A stretch of 5,200 nt of DNA from Verrucomicrobia subdivision 3 bacterium UBA7542 (GTDB lineage Bacteria > Verrucomicrobiota > Verrucomicrobiia > Limisphaerales > UBA11358), in the NCBI GenBank assembly GCA_002479245.1, contig DLMG01000144.1:1-5200 (forward strand). The letters are read 5' to 3'. Positions 1 through 5,180 of the stretch are shown here, one piece after another. Position 1 is the first letter of the stretch, and each line of letters opens with the position of its first letter. The position numbers were made by a program, and so were the translations under genes. The notes beneath the pieces were generated by a model that saw only the letters and a list, made by a program, of their open reading frames with translations, did not search any database and had not been told where the DNA came from.

Positions 1-28
1 GAAGTAAGCGTCGCGTCGCCAAACGAGC

Positions 29-1885
29 ATGGCTGGCACGCTTTCCCCCGCAACCCGCGAACGCATCCGCGCCGCCAGCGACATCGTGGACATCATCGGC
101 TCGTATCTGCCGCTGAAAAAGGCGGGCGCAAACTTTGTCGCCCTCTGCCCCTTTCACAAGGAAAAGACGCCCAGCTTCAACGTCAATCCGCACCGCCAGA
201 TTTTTCACTGCTTCGGCTGCCACAAAGGCGGCGACGTGTTCACCTTCGTCAAGGAATACGAAAACATCGGATTTATGGACGCCGTCCGCCGGCTGGCCGA
301 ACGCGCGAAAATTCCCCTGGAATTCGATCAGACCCCCGGCGAACAGCAATCACGCCACATCAAGGACCAGTTGCTCCAGCTCCACGAGCAAATCACGCAA
401 CGCTGGCAAAACGCGCTGCTTAATGAAGCCAGCGGCCAAATCGCCCGCGATTATTTGGTGAAACGCGGCGTGTCGCCGGAAGCGGTGAAACTCTTTCGTC
501 TCGGCTACGCGCCGGATGCCTGGGACGACACCGTCAACTGGGCCAAAAGCAAAAGCCACGACCTTGAGTTGGTTGAAAAGGCTGGCTTGATCATCCGCAA
601 ATCCGGCGACCAGCGTGCTGCCGACGTCTCGTCGGCAGAACCTTCCGAAATAATTTCTTCTGCCAGCGGGACGCTGGCAGCACGTTATTATGACCGTTTC
701 CGCGGGCGGCTCATGTTCCCCATTTGCGACGAGCAGGGCCGGGTGATCGGTTTCAGCGGTCGCGTTTTGTCCGGCGACGAAAAAACGGCGAAGTACGTCA
801 ACTCACCGGAAACGCCCATTTTCACCAAGAGCCGGGTTTTCTTCGGCCTCGACAAATCCAAACGCGCCATCCTCGACGCCGGTTTTGCCATCGTTTGCGA
901 AGGCCAGCTCGACTTGATTGCGTGTTTCATGGCTGGTGTGCAAAACGTCGTCGCGCCGCAAGGCACGGCCTTTACCGCCGACCACGCGCGCATCATCAAA
1001 CGTTATGTGGACGAGGTGGTGTTGTGCTTCGATTCCGATGAAGCCGGACAAAACGCCGCTGTGCGCTCGCTCGACCATCTGCTGGCGTCCGGACTTGCCG
1101 TGCGGGTGGCCGTGGTGCCCGCCCCGCACGACCCGGACAGTTTCATCAAGGCCAATGGCGGCGAAGCATTCCGAAAACTGGTGGAGGGTGCCGAGGGATT
1201 TTTTGATTACTATTTAAACCGGCTCTGCAAGTTGAATGATGCAAACAGCGACAAAGGTCGAAACGCCATTTTGCGCGGCATGGCCGAGGCCGTCCACAAG
1301 ACCGGCAACCTGGTGCTCATTGACACCTACGCACAGAAAACCGCGTTGCGCCTGGGCGTTTTGCCCGAAGCTGTTCGCGCCGAATTCAAAAAAATTCCCG
1401 CTGCCAAAACCGTGCCCGGCGAAAGTGAAACCGAACCCGCTGCGGAATCCGAAATGTCGCGTCCGTCCACCCAAGAATTTTGGCTGCTGAAACTTTTGTT
1501 GCTGCACGACGATTTGGTTGCCTGGACCGCGCTGCATCTGGACGTAAATTGGATTTCACATCTGCTGGTCCGGCAAATCGTCGTCCAACGGCTGGCGGCG
1601 CAGACCAATGAAACCTGGCAAAGCCTGGCTGCGTTTCTAGATGAGTGCGAATCTGCCGAAATGCGGGCGCTCGTCACCGAAGCCGTCGCCGAAGACCGCA
1701 AGCTTCCAAATCCCGACCGGCAACTGGCCGATGTGGTCACCTTTCTGCGCAATCAATTTCTCGACCGGCAGATCGCCGTGTCCATCCAGCGCGCCAGCCT
1801 GCGGGAAACTTCCGAGGCCGACCGCATGGAGTTGTTGCGCCAGCAGCAGGAGTTGCGGCAGCAAAAACGCGCACCGCTGAAGTGA
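29..1885 (+). CDS. dnaG: DNA primase DnaG
   Basis: Replicative primase that makes the short RNA primers used by DNA polymerase at the replication fork; it acts in the cytoplasm with the DnaB helicase. The 618-residue product begins with the CHC2 zinc-binding domain; the ligands are C40, H43, C61 and C64 (CPFH then CFGC). The RNA-polymerase core follows, with YDRFRGRLMFPI at about 221-231. The TOPRIM domain has the acidic motif EGQLD (catalytic E291, D295) and FDSDEAG (D335, D337), the expected metal ligands. The C-terminal third (about 450-618), rich in Leu and Gln, fits the divergent helicase-interaction domain. Length is slightly above the usual 580-600. Residues about 196-219 are extra relative to typical DnaG and are encoded by a palindromic repeat (614-684). 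The ATG at 29 is the natural start, placing the zinc domain at the usual distance from the N-terminus, though no strong ribosome binding site is visible in the 28 bases before it. Confidence 0.97.
   Translation: MAGTLSPATRERIRAASDIVDIIGSYLPLKKAGANFVALCPFHKEKTPSFNVNPHRQIFHCFGCHKGGDVFTFVKEYENIGFMDAVRRLAERAKIPLEFDQTPGEQQSRHIKDQLLQLHEQITQRWQNALLNEASGQIARDYLVKRGVSPEAVKLFRLGYAPDAWDDTVNWAKSKSHDLELVEKAGLIIRKSGDQRAADVSSAEPSEIISSASGTLAARYYDRFRGRLMFPICDEQGRVIGFSGRVLSGDEKTAKYVNSPETPIFTKSRVFFGLDKSKRAILDAGFAIVCEGQLDLIACFMAGVQNVVAPQGTAFTADHARIIKRYVDEVVLCFDSDEAGQNAAVRSLDHLLASGLAVRVAVVPAPHDPDSFIKANGGEAFRKLVEGAEGFFDYYLNRLCKLNDANSDKGRNAILRGMAEAVHKTGNLVLIDTYAQKTALRLGVLPEAVRAEFKKIPAAKTVPGESETEPAAESEMSRPSTQEFWLLKLLLLHDDLVAWTALHLDVNWISHLLVRQIVVQRLAAQTNETWQSLAAFLDECESAEMRALVTEAVAEDRKLPNPDRQLADVVTFLRNQFLDRQIAVSIQRASLRETSEADRMELLRQQQELRQQKRAPLK
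614..684. repeat. Palindromic element inserted in frame within dnaG
   Basis: The ends are a perfect 9-bp inverted repeat, CGTGCTGCC (614-622) and GGCAGCACG (676-684). Inside are two perfect hairpins: CTGCCGAC/GTCGGCAG (618-625/631-638, 5-nt loop) and CTGCCAGCG/CGCTGGCAG (660-668/672-680, 3-nt loop). The element encodes about 24 residues (196-219, Ser/Ala-rich) lying just before the conserved YYDRFRGR motif, where ordinary DnaG proteins go almost directly from the LLIRK-type segment to YDRFR. Three features point to a mobile REP-like or Rickettsia RPE-like insertion tolerated in frame: the symmetry, the size near a multiple of three, and the position in a surface linker. It shares GTCGGCAGA with the hairpin repeat downstream of dnaG (1945-1953). 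Confidence 0.8.
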
Positions 1886-1933
1886 CCCGCCTTTTCCTGC
1901 ATTGCGGGATTCGGCGCGGCAAGCCGGAGGCAG

Positions 1934-1962
1934 TGTAGCGGCGTGTCGGCAGACCGCCGACA
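1934..1962. repeat. Hairpin repeat downstream of dnaG
   Basis: TGTCGGC (1944-1950) and GCCGACA (1956-1962) form a perfect 7-bp stem around a 5-nt loop, about 60 bases after the dnaG stop. The nine bases GTCGGCAGA (1945-1953) also occur in the element within dnaG (631-639), so this may be a degenerate relative of it. A second, weaker stem (CCCGC 1886-1890 with GCGGG 1904-1908) starts right at the dnaG stop codon. Either could help end dnaG transcription, but neither is followed by a clear T-run. Confidence 0.5.
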
Positions 1963-2026
1963 TTATTGCAATCTCAGGCACCGCCGTCCGGCAGCTTGAA
2001 CAAATCCGGACAGTTGTGGATTTAGC

Positions 2027-2070
2027 AAAAGCACAATTATTGAAATAGCTATTTCAAAAATTGTGCTATT
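2027..2070. repeat. 44-bp near-perfect palindrome between convergent genes
   Basis: The core TTGAAATAGCTATTTCAA (2040-2057) is a perfect 18-bp palindrome. It is extended by AGCACAATT (2030-2038) against AATTGTGCT (2059-2067) and two more A/T pairs, with only two A-A mismatches in 22 arm pairs and no loop. It is AT-rich against GC-rich surroundings. An outer pair, CCGGACA (2006-2012) and TGTCCGG (2071-2077), flanks it asymmetrically. It lies between the 3' ends of dnaG and the cytochrome gene, so a bidirectional terminator is possible. The lack of a long T-run and the near-zero loop also fit a cruciform-forming mobile repeat or a dimeric protein-binding site. Confidence 0.8.
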
Positions 2071-2128
2071 TGTCCGGCTGCCTGTTTGTGAAGGAGATTT
2101 TTACCTTTTACGCCTCCTGGCGGACGGC

Positions 2129-2551
2129 TCACTTCGCCCCTTGGTCAATCCACGCGCGGATCAAACCGATTTGTTCGGGCGTGAGCGGCCCGATTTTCGC
2201 CTTGTTGTGCAACGGGGGCATCCAGGCATCTTTGTCGGATGTCACGTGGGCGATGCTCCGAACGAGCGGGCTTTTGGCACTGTCACCGGCGACGATGACC
2301 TTGCCGTCCTTGCTGCCTTTGAGCGCGTTTTCAAGGCTGTCCAGCTTCAGTTTGGCTTTTGGTTTGTCGCCGCTGTGACATTTGACGCAGGACTGGTCGA
2401 AAACGGGCTTGATGTCGGTGGCATAAGTCACGCCGGTTTTTGTTGAAGCGGGCGGCAATTGCGCGGTGTCGGCGGCAGCAGCAGCCAGCGCCAGCCCGAA
2501 AGTGGTGGCCAGTGCGATGGTGGTGAATTTAATCGAAGTCGTTATTTTCAT
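2129..2551 (-). CDS. Exported c-type cytochrome domain protein (PSCyt1-like)
   Basis: A small exported monohaem cytochrome c-like protein, 140 residues from ATG at 2551. Residues 1 to about 26 are a signal peptide: MKITTSIK, a hydrophobic core, then an Ala-rich cleavage region. Haem is attached covalently at CVKCH (C55, C58, H59), with H59 as proximal axial ligand and M111 in the MPP motif as the likely distal ligand. The YATDIKPVFDQSCVKCH beginning, the LKLDSLENALKG segment and the LTPEQIGLIRAWIDQGA ending match the planctomycete-type PSCyt1 domain, which is often fused to larger proteins but here stands alone. Expected role: periplasmic electron transfer; the partner is unknown. A TTG at 2575 would add eight residues, but it lies at the predicted -10 box and would precede the transcript start, so ATG 2551 is preferred. 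It has no operon partner: it converges on dnaG and diverges from the chelatase gene. Confidence 0.85.
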   Translation of the reverse strand: MKITTSIKFTTIALATTFGLALAAAAADTAQLPPASTKTGVTYATDIKPVFDQSCVKCHSGDKPKAKLKLDSLENALKGSKDGKVIVAGDSAKSPLVRSIAHVTSDKDAWMPPLHNKAKIGPLTPEQIGLIRAWIDQGAK

Positions 2552-2574
2552 AGGTTCAATTGATTTCGCGGACA

Positions 2575-2603
2575 ATTTGAGCTTAGGACACCCGAGGTGT
2601 CAA
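2575..2603 (-). promoter_or_regulatory. Sigma70-type promoter for the cytochrome gene
   Basis: Read on the minus strand, a perfect -35 box TTGACA (2603-2598) is followed after exactly 17 bases by TCAAAT (2580-2575), matching four of six positions of the -10 consensus. Transcription would start near 2567, leaving a short leader of about 16 bases before ATG 2551. The spacer contains a 6-bp inverted repeat, GACACC/GGTGTC with a 3-base gap (2587-2601), which overlaps the -35 box and could be a repressor site; that role is inference. Confidence 0.5.
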
Positions 2604-2618
2604 AAGATTTCAAATAAA

Positions 2619-2777
2619 GGTAATGGGTCAATTCACAGCGACTGGTGGGGCGAGACTCCCGGCGAGCCGAAATAAGGACATATTTCATCCGGTTTCCAGC
2701 TCGCGCCTTCGCGGCGACGAAGCCGCTACGGCGGCGCAGGCGCGAGTACGCTCGCCCCACCAAACCGACCCATTACC
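2619..2777. repeat. Composite nested inverted-repeat element (about 159 bp)
   Basis: Several inverted repeats are nested around one centre. The outer pair is GGTAATGGGTC (2619-2629) and GACCCATTACC (2767-2777), perfect over 11 bp. Next is TGGTGGGGCGAG (2643-2654) with CTCGCCCCACCA (2751-2762), perfect over 12 bp. Inside, GAAATA/TATTTC (2669-2674/2681-2686) makes one small stem. CTCGCGCCT/AGGCGCGAG (2700-2708/2738-2746) encloses GCGGC/GCCGC (2711-2715/2722-2726). This is the architecture of a non-autonomous palindromic mobile element (MITE or REP cluster). It occupies most of the gap between the cytochrome promoter and the chelatase gene. Small open frames run through it, but their products are Arg/Pro-rich repeat translation and are not credible genes. 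Confidence 0.75.
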
Positions 2778-2839
2778 AAAAGCCGGTTCCGAAGCGCGGC
2801 TTGCCGGTGGCGATTCAATGCGCCAACCTTGCCGTGTGA
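2778..2839 (+). pseudogene. Possible 3' remnant of a lost upstream gene
   Basis: Directly after the composite repeat, one frame reads KPVPKRGLPVAIQCANLAV and stops at TGA 2837-2839. That stop overlaps a GTG (2836-2838) in the frame of the following chelatase gene, giving a GTGA start-stop overlap of the kind seen in translationally coupled operons. This suggests that a gene once ended here and was coupled to the chelatase gene, and that its upstream part was removed or replaced by the repeat element. I do not recognise the protein. The stretch is short and chance is a real alternative. Confidence 0.3.
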
Positions 2840-3720
2840 ACGATTAAAATTTCTCCGAGGCCGTACTGGTGGTGCTCGGCCACGGCTCGACGCAGAATGA
2901 CAGTTCCGCCGCGCCGGTTTACCAGCACGCGGCGGAATTGCGCCGCCGGAAAATTTTCGCCGCCGTCCGCGAGGCATTCTGAAAACAGGAACCGCAAATC
3001 AAAAAGGTTTTGCCGGAGATTTCTGCATCGCGCGTGTTCATCGTGCCCCGGTTCATCAGCGAAGGTTACTTCAGCGACGAAGTCATCCCGCGCGAACTGG
3101 GTTTCGGCGAACTCTCAACCCTCAACCCCGTAAAGGGGCGTGGCCCCGACGGGGCTTTACGCCCTCAACACTCAACCATTTACTACTGCCCGCCTGTTGG
3201 CACCCACGACAGCATGACTCGTGTGCTTTTGGCCCGCGCCAATGGAATCGTCGCACAATTTCCGTTCCCGCGCGCGCCCAATCCGCAGGACATCACGCTG
3301 TTCATTGCCGGCCACGGCACGGAGAAGAACGAAAATTCCCGCAAGGTCATCGAACATCAGGTTGGATTGCTCCGGGCCATGAACCTGTATGCCGGAGTCC
3401 ACGCGATTTATCTGGAGGAATCACCGCGCATCGCCGATTATCCCGCGCTGGCGCAAACGAAATACGTGGTGGTGCCGTTTTTCATCAGTGATGGTCTGTA
3501 CACACAGGAGGACATTCCGGTTTTGCTCGGCGAGGCGAAACGGGCTGTCGAACAACGTCTGGCCGCCAGGCAGCCGGCGTGGCGTAATCCGACGGAAAAA
3601 AACGGCAAGCTGGTCTGGTATTCGCCTGCCATCGGCAGCGAACCGCACTTGGCCGACGTGATTTTGGAACGGGTGCGCGAAGCCTGTAGGAGTCGAGGTG
3701 ACGAGACTCAAATTGAATAA
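2836..3720 (+). pseudogene. CbiX-family sirohydrochlorin chelatase-like, interrupted by stops
   Basis: Two CbiX half-domains are readable in one frame. The first has LVVLGHGST (metal-binding His at 2881-2883), then VFIVPRFISEGYFSDEVIPREL. The second has LFIAGHGTEKN (from about 3301) and YVVVPFFISDGLYTQEDIPVLLGE. The family inserts cobalt or ferrous iron into sirohydrochlorin for cobalamin or sirohaem synthesis. The frame is broken by TAA at 2845-2847, three codons after the likely GTG start at 2836, and by TGA at 2980-2982 in EAF-stop-KQEP. Relatives as I recall them carry Trp there, so TGG to TGA is likely. An intact frame exists only from 2983; its TTG at 3010 would make a protein lacking the first HGS motif. 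GTG 2869, with GAGG at 2857-2860, could avoid only the first stop. One palindromic insert lies within the gene (3129-3161) and another forms its 3' end. Sequencing error at the stops cannot be excluded. Confidence 0.75.
3114..3177. repeat. In-frame palindromic insert flanked by CTCAAC repeats
   Basis: CGTAAAG (3129-3135) and CTTTACG (3155-3161) bound a GC-rich self-complementary core (GGGG, GGCCCC, GGGG). On each side lie two copies of a 7-base unit: CTCAACC twice at 3114-3127, then CTCAACA and CTCAACC at 3164-3177. In the chelatase frame it encodes roughly LNPVKGRGPDGALRPQHS. This falls between IPRELGFGEL and TIYYCPPVGTH, where family members are usually joined by a shorter variable linker. 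It reads through without a stop or frame change. It is of a different sequence type from the insert in dnaG. Confidence 0.7.
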
Positions 3721-3750
3721 TATCAGAGACTCCTCACGTCGTCTCCTACA
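3685..3750. repeat. Long imperfect palindrome forming the 3' end of the chelatase gene
   Basis: Two 25-base arms, 3685-3709 and 3726-3750, beginning TGTAGGAG and ending CTCCTACA, pair at 21 of 25 positions around a 16-base loop. The left arm and loop encode the last 11 residues of the chelatase frame (CRSRGDETQIE), and the TAA stop (3718-3720) lies in the loop. The natural C-terminus has therefore been replaced by repeat-encoded sequence. The right arm ends 18 bases before the oxidoreductase start. No T-run follows, so this is a mobile palindromic repeat rather than a classical terminator, though the stem might slow read-through. Confidence 0.8.
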
Positions 3751-3751
3751 T

Positions 3752-3759
3752 GGGAGAGA
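3752..3759 (+). promoter_or_regulatory. Ribosome binding site of the oxidoreductase gene
   Basis: GGGAGAGA lies 9-12 bases before ATG 3769 and is the only purine-rich site nearby, which supports that start. GGAGA (3753-3757) is complementary to TCTCC (3742-3746) in the right arm of the palindrome just upstream. A small hairpin could therefore hide the site whenever the larger palindrome stem is open. Confidence 0.6.
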
Positions 3760-3768
3760 ATTGAATTT

Positions 3769-4860
3769 ATGAATAAACTTCGATTTGGAATATTGAGCAC
3801 AGCCAACATCGGCCGCCAAAACTGGAAGGCCATTTTTAATTCCGGCAATGCCATCGTCACTGCCGTTGCCAGTCGTGACGCGGGGCGCAGCCGCGAATAC
3901 ATTCGCGCAGGCCAGCGTGAGTTTCCGTTCGCTGCCGAACCGGCGGCACTCGGCAGTTACGAGGAACTGCTCGCATCGCCGAACGTGGACGCCGTGTACA
4001 TCCCGCTTCCAACCGGACTGCGCAAGGAATGGGTTTTGCGCGCGGCGGCGGCGGGCAAGCCCGTCGTTTGTGAAAAGCCGTGCGGCGTCAGTTTCGCCGA
4101 CGTTCAGGAAATGGTGGACACCTGCCGCAAAAACCGCGTGCAATTCATGGACGGCGTGATGTTCATGCACAGTCCGCGTATGCCGCGCGTTCGTGAAGTG
4201 CTTGACGATGGCAAGAGCGTTGGCCCGGTGCGGCGGATTTCATCGGCATTTAGTTTCCTCGGCACCGGTGATTTTTCGCGCGGCAACATTCGCGTGGACG
4301 GACGGCTCGAACCGTTCGGCTGCCTTGGCGATTTAGGGTGGTATTGCATCCGGTTCACGCTCTGGACGATGAACTGGCAACTGCCGCACACGGTCACAGG
4401 CCGGATTCTCTCGGAATCCGAACCCACCGGCGGCCGGGTGCCCGCCCCCACCGAATTTTCCGCCGAACTTTTTTTCGATGACAACGTTTCCGCCGAATTT
4501 TACTGTTCCTTTATCGCCGCTGAGCAGCAATGGGCTTTTATCAGTGGCCGGAATGGCTGGCTGCGGCTTCCCGATTTCGTCCACCCGTTCAACAGCCGTG
4601 AACCGGCTTTCGAGGTCAACCGGACCGAAATTAGCGTCCGGGAGGCTGACGCCGCTCAAAAGCAAACATCCATTCCAGAATCAGCCGAGCTGGGCCATCC
4701 GACCGCGCAGAACACCATCATGTTCCGCAACTTCGCCAACCAGGTTTTCTCCGGCAAACTGAACAACGAATGGCCGATGTGGGCGCTGAAAACGCAGCAG
4801 GTGATGGATGCATGCTTCGAGTCGGCGCAGGAGGTTGGAAAGCCGGTAAGAACTTTCTGA
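3769..4860 (+). CDS. Gfo/Idh/MocA family NAD(P)-dependent oxidoreductase
   Basis: A 363-residue, cytoplasmic (no signal peptide) dehydrogenase of the family that oxidises or reduces sugars, inositols and related polyols with NAD(P). The N-terminal Rossmann fold starts RFGILSTANIG (residues 5-15; Gly7, Gly15). The acidic strand end is VASRD (33-37). The family hallmark EKP lies at 102-104 in GKPVVCEKPCG; its Lys is the expected catalytic/cofactor-contacting residue. The C-terminal beta-sheet domain contains GCLGDLGWYCIR (184-195). There Tyr192 takes the place used for catalysis in glucose-fructose oxidoreductase and xylose dehydrogenase-type members, rather than the His of inositol dehydrogenases. 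The pattern also resembles plant At4g09670-like proteins. Substrate cannot be assigned. Length is normal and no break or repeat insert is seen. It follows the broken chelatase gene by 48 bases on the same strand, with no functional link evident. Confidence 0.93.
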   Translation: MNKLRFGILSTANIGRQNWKAIFNSGNAIVTAVASRDAGRSREYIRAGQREFPFAAEPAALGSYEELLASPNVDAVYIPLPTGLRKEWVLRAAAAGKPVVCEKPCGVSFADVQEMVDTCRKNRVQFMDGVMFMHSPRMPRVREVLDDGKSVGPVRRISSAFSFLGTGDFSRGNIRVDGRLEPFGCLGDLGWYCIRFTLWTMNWQLPHTVTGRILSESEPTGGRVPAPTEFSAELFFDDNVSAEFYCSFIAAEQQWAFISGRNGWLRLPDFVHPFNSREPAFEVNRTEISVREADAAQKQTSIPESAELGHPTAQNTIMFRNFANQVFSGKLNNEWPMWALKTQQVMDACFESAQEVGKPVRTF

Positions 4861-4861
4861 A

Positions 4862-4911
4862 GCCACGAAACACCCGGGAGATGAGGTTTGCATTTTTTTA
4901 TCATTTTTTTT
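4862..4911 (+). terminator. Possible terminator after the oxidoreductase gene
   Basis: Two T-tracts, seven T at 4893-4899 and eight at 4904-4911, follow the stop codon by about 30-50 bases. They lie in a near-duplicate arrangement (CATTTTTTTATCATTTTTTT). The sequence before them (CACCCGGGAGATGAGG) offers only a weak stem, so a classical intrinsic terminator is not clearly shown; the T-tracts are the main evidence. Confidence 0.35.
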
Positions 4912-4920
4912 GCACGGTGG

Positions 4921-5180
4921 TGCAGACGGACGGAAACGGGTCAGACGATTACATGCACTCAGGTATTCGGGGCGGTCCCCACGCAGGTGCGTTTCGCTGG
5001 TGCTCATTCACTAAAGCGGAGATTAAACTCCAAGTGTGTTTCCCGAGCGTCTCCCGTAAGCCATCTGCTGTTTGGCAGCCAACAGGTCTTTATGGTGCCC
5101 CGGTTTCCGTCCGTCCTGCAACTGCTGCCCGAGTGCCAGCTACGACGTATTCGAAAGTTGGGTGCATCGGCATCGGCTGC
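4921..5180. ncRNA. Highly self-complementary region: structured RNA or small inverted-repeat element
   Basis: TGCAGACGGACGGAAAC (4921-4937) pairs with 5103-5120 over 17 bp with one bulged C. Nested inside are further stems. ACGGG-TC-AGACG (4936-4947) pairs with CGTCTCCCGT (5048-5057); its first two bases compete with the outer stem. GCACTCAG (4956-4963) pairs with CTGGTGC (4997-5003) and encloses GGGG-CGGT-CCCC (4969-4980) and ACGCA-GG-TGCGT (4981-4992). CACT/AGTG (5009-5012/5033-5036) encloses GGAG/CTCC (5018-5021/5028-5031). CTGTT/AACAG encloses GG/CC near 5068-5085. A separate stem follows: CCGAGTGCC (5129-5137) with GGCATCGG (5169-5176). The multi-branched layout suggests a folded RNA, but strand and family are unknown and I match it to no known class. 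Exact terminal repeats spanning 200 bp also fit a MITE. Confidence 0.35.

Noticed and set aside
2063..2446. 127-residue plus-strand open frame over the cytochrome gene
   Set aside because: It is antisense to a gene with a signal peptide, CxxCH and a promoter, and its own translation shows no domain.
2645..2839. Small plus-strand frame as an intact gene
   Set aside because: Most of it translates the nested inverted repeat. Only the last 20 codons look potentially real, and these are listed as a possible remnant.
2980..2982. TGA in the chelatase frame as selenocysteine or as a Trp codon
   Set aside because: dnaG, the cytochrome gene and the oxidoreductase all end in TGA and use TGG for Trp, so the code is standard. 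No convincing SECIS-like stem follows the TGA, and family knowledge suggests Trp rather than Cys at this place.
3112..3177. CTCAAC units as a CRISPR array
   Set aside because: The units are 7 bases long, adjacent in pairs and have no spacers; the structure is an insert flanked by short tandem units.
3421..4170. 249-residue minus-strand open frame spanning the chelatase 3' end and the oxidoreductase 5' part
   Set aside because: It lies opposite two clearly recognisable protein domains and crosses a palindromic repeat. Its long open length follows from GC-rich codon bias on the other strand.
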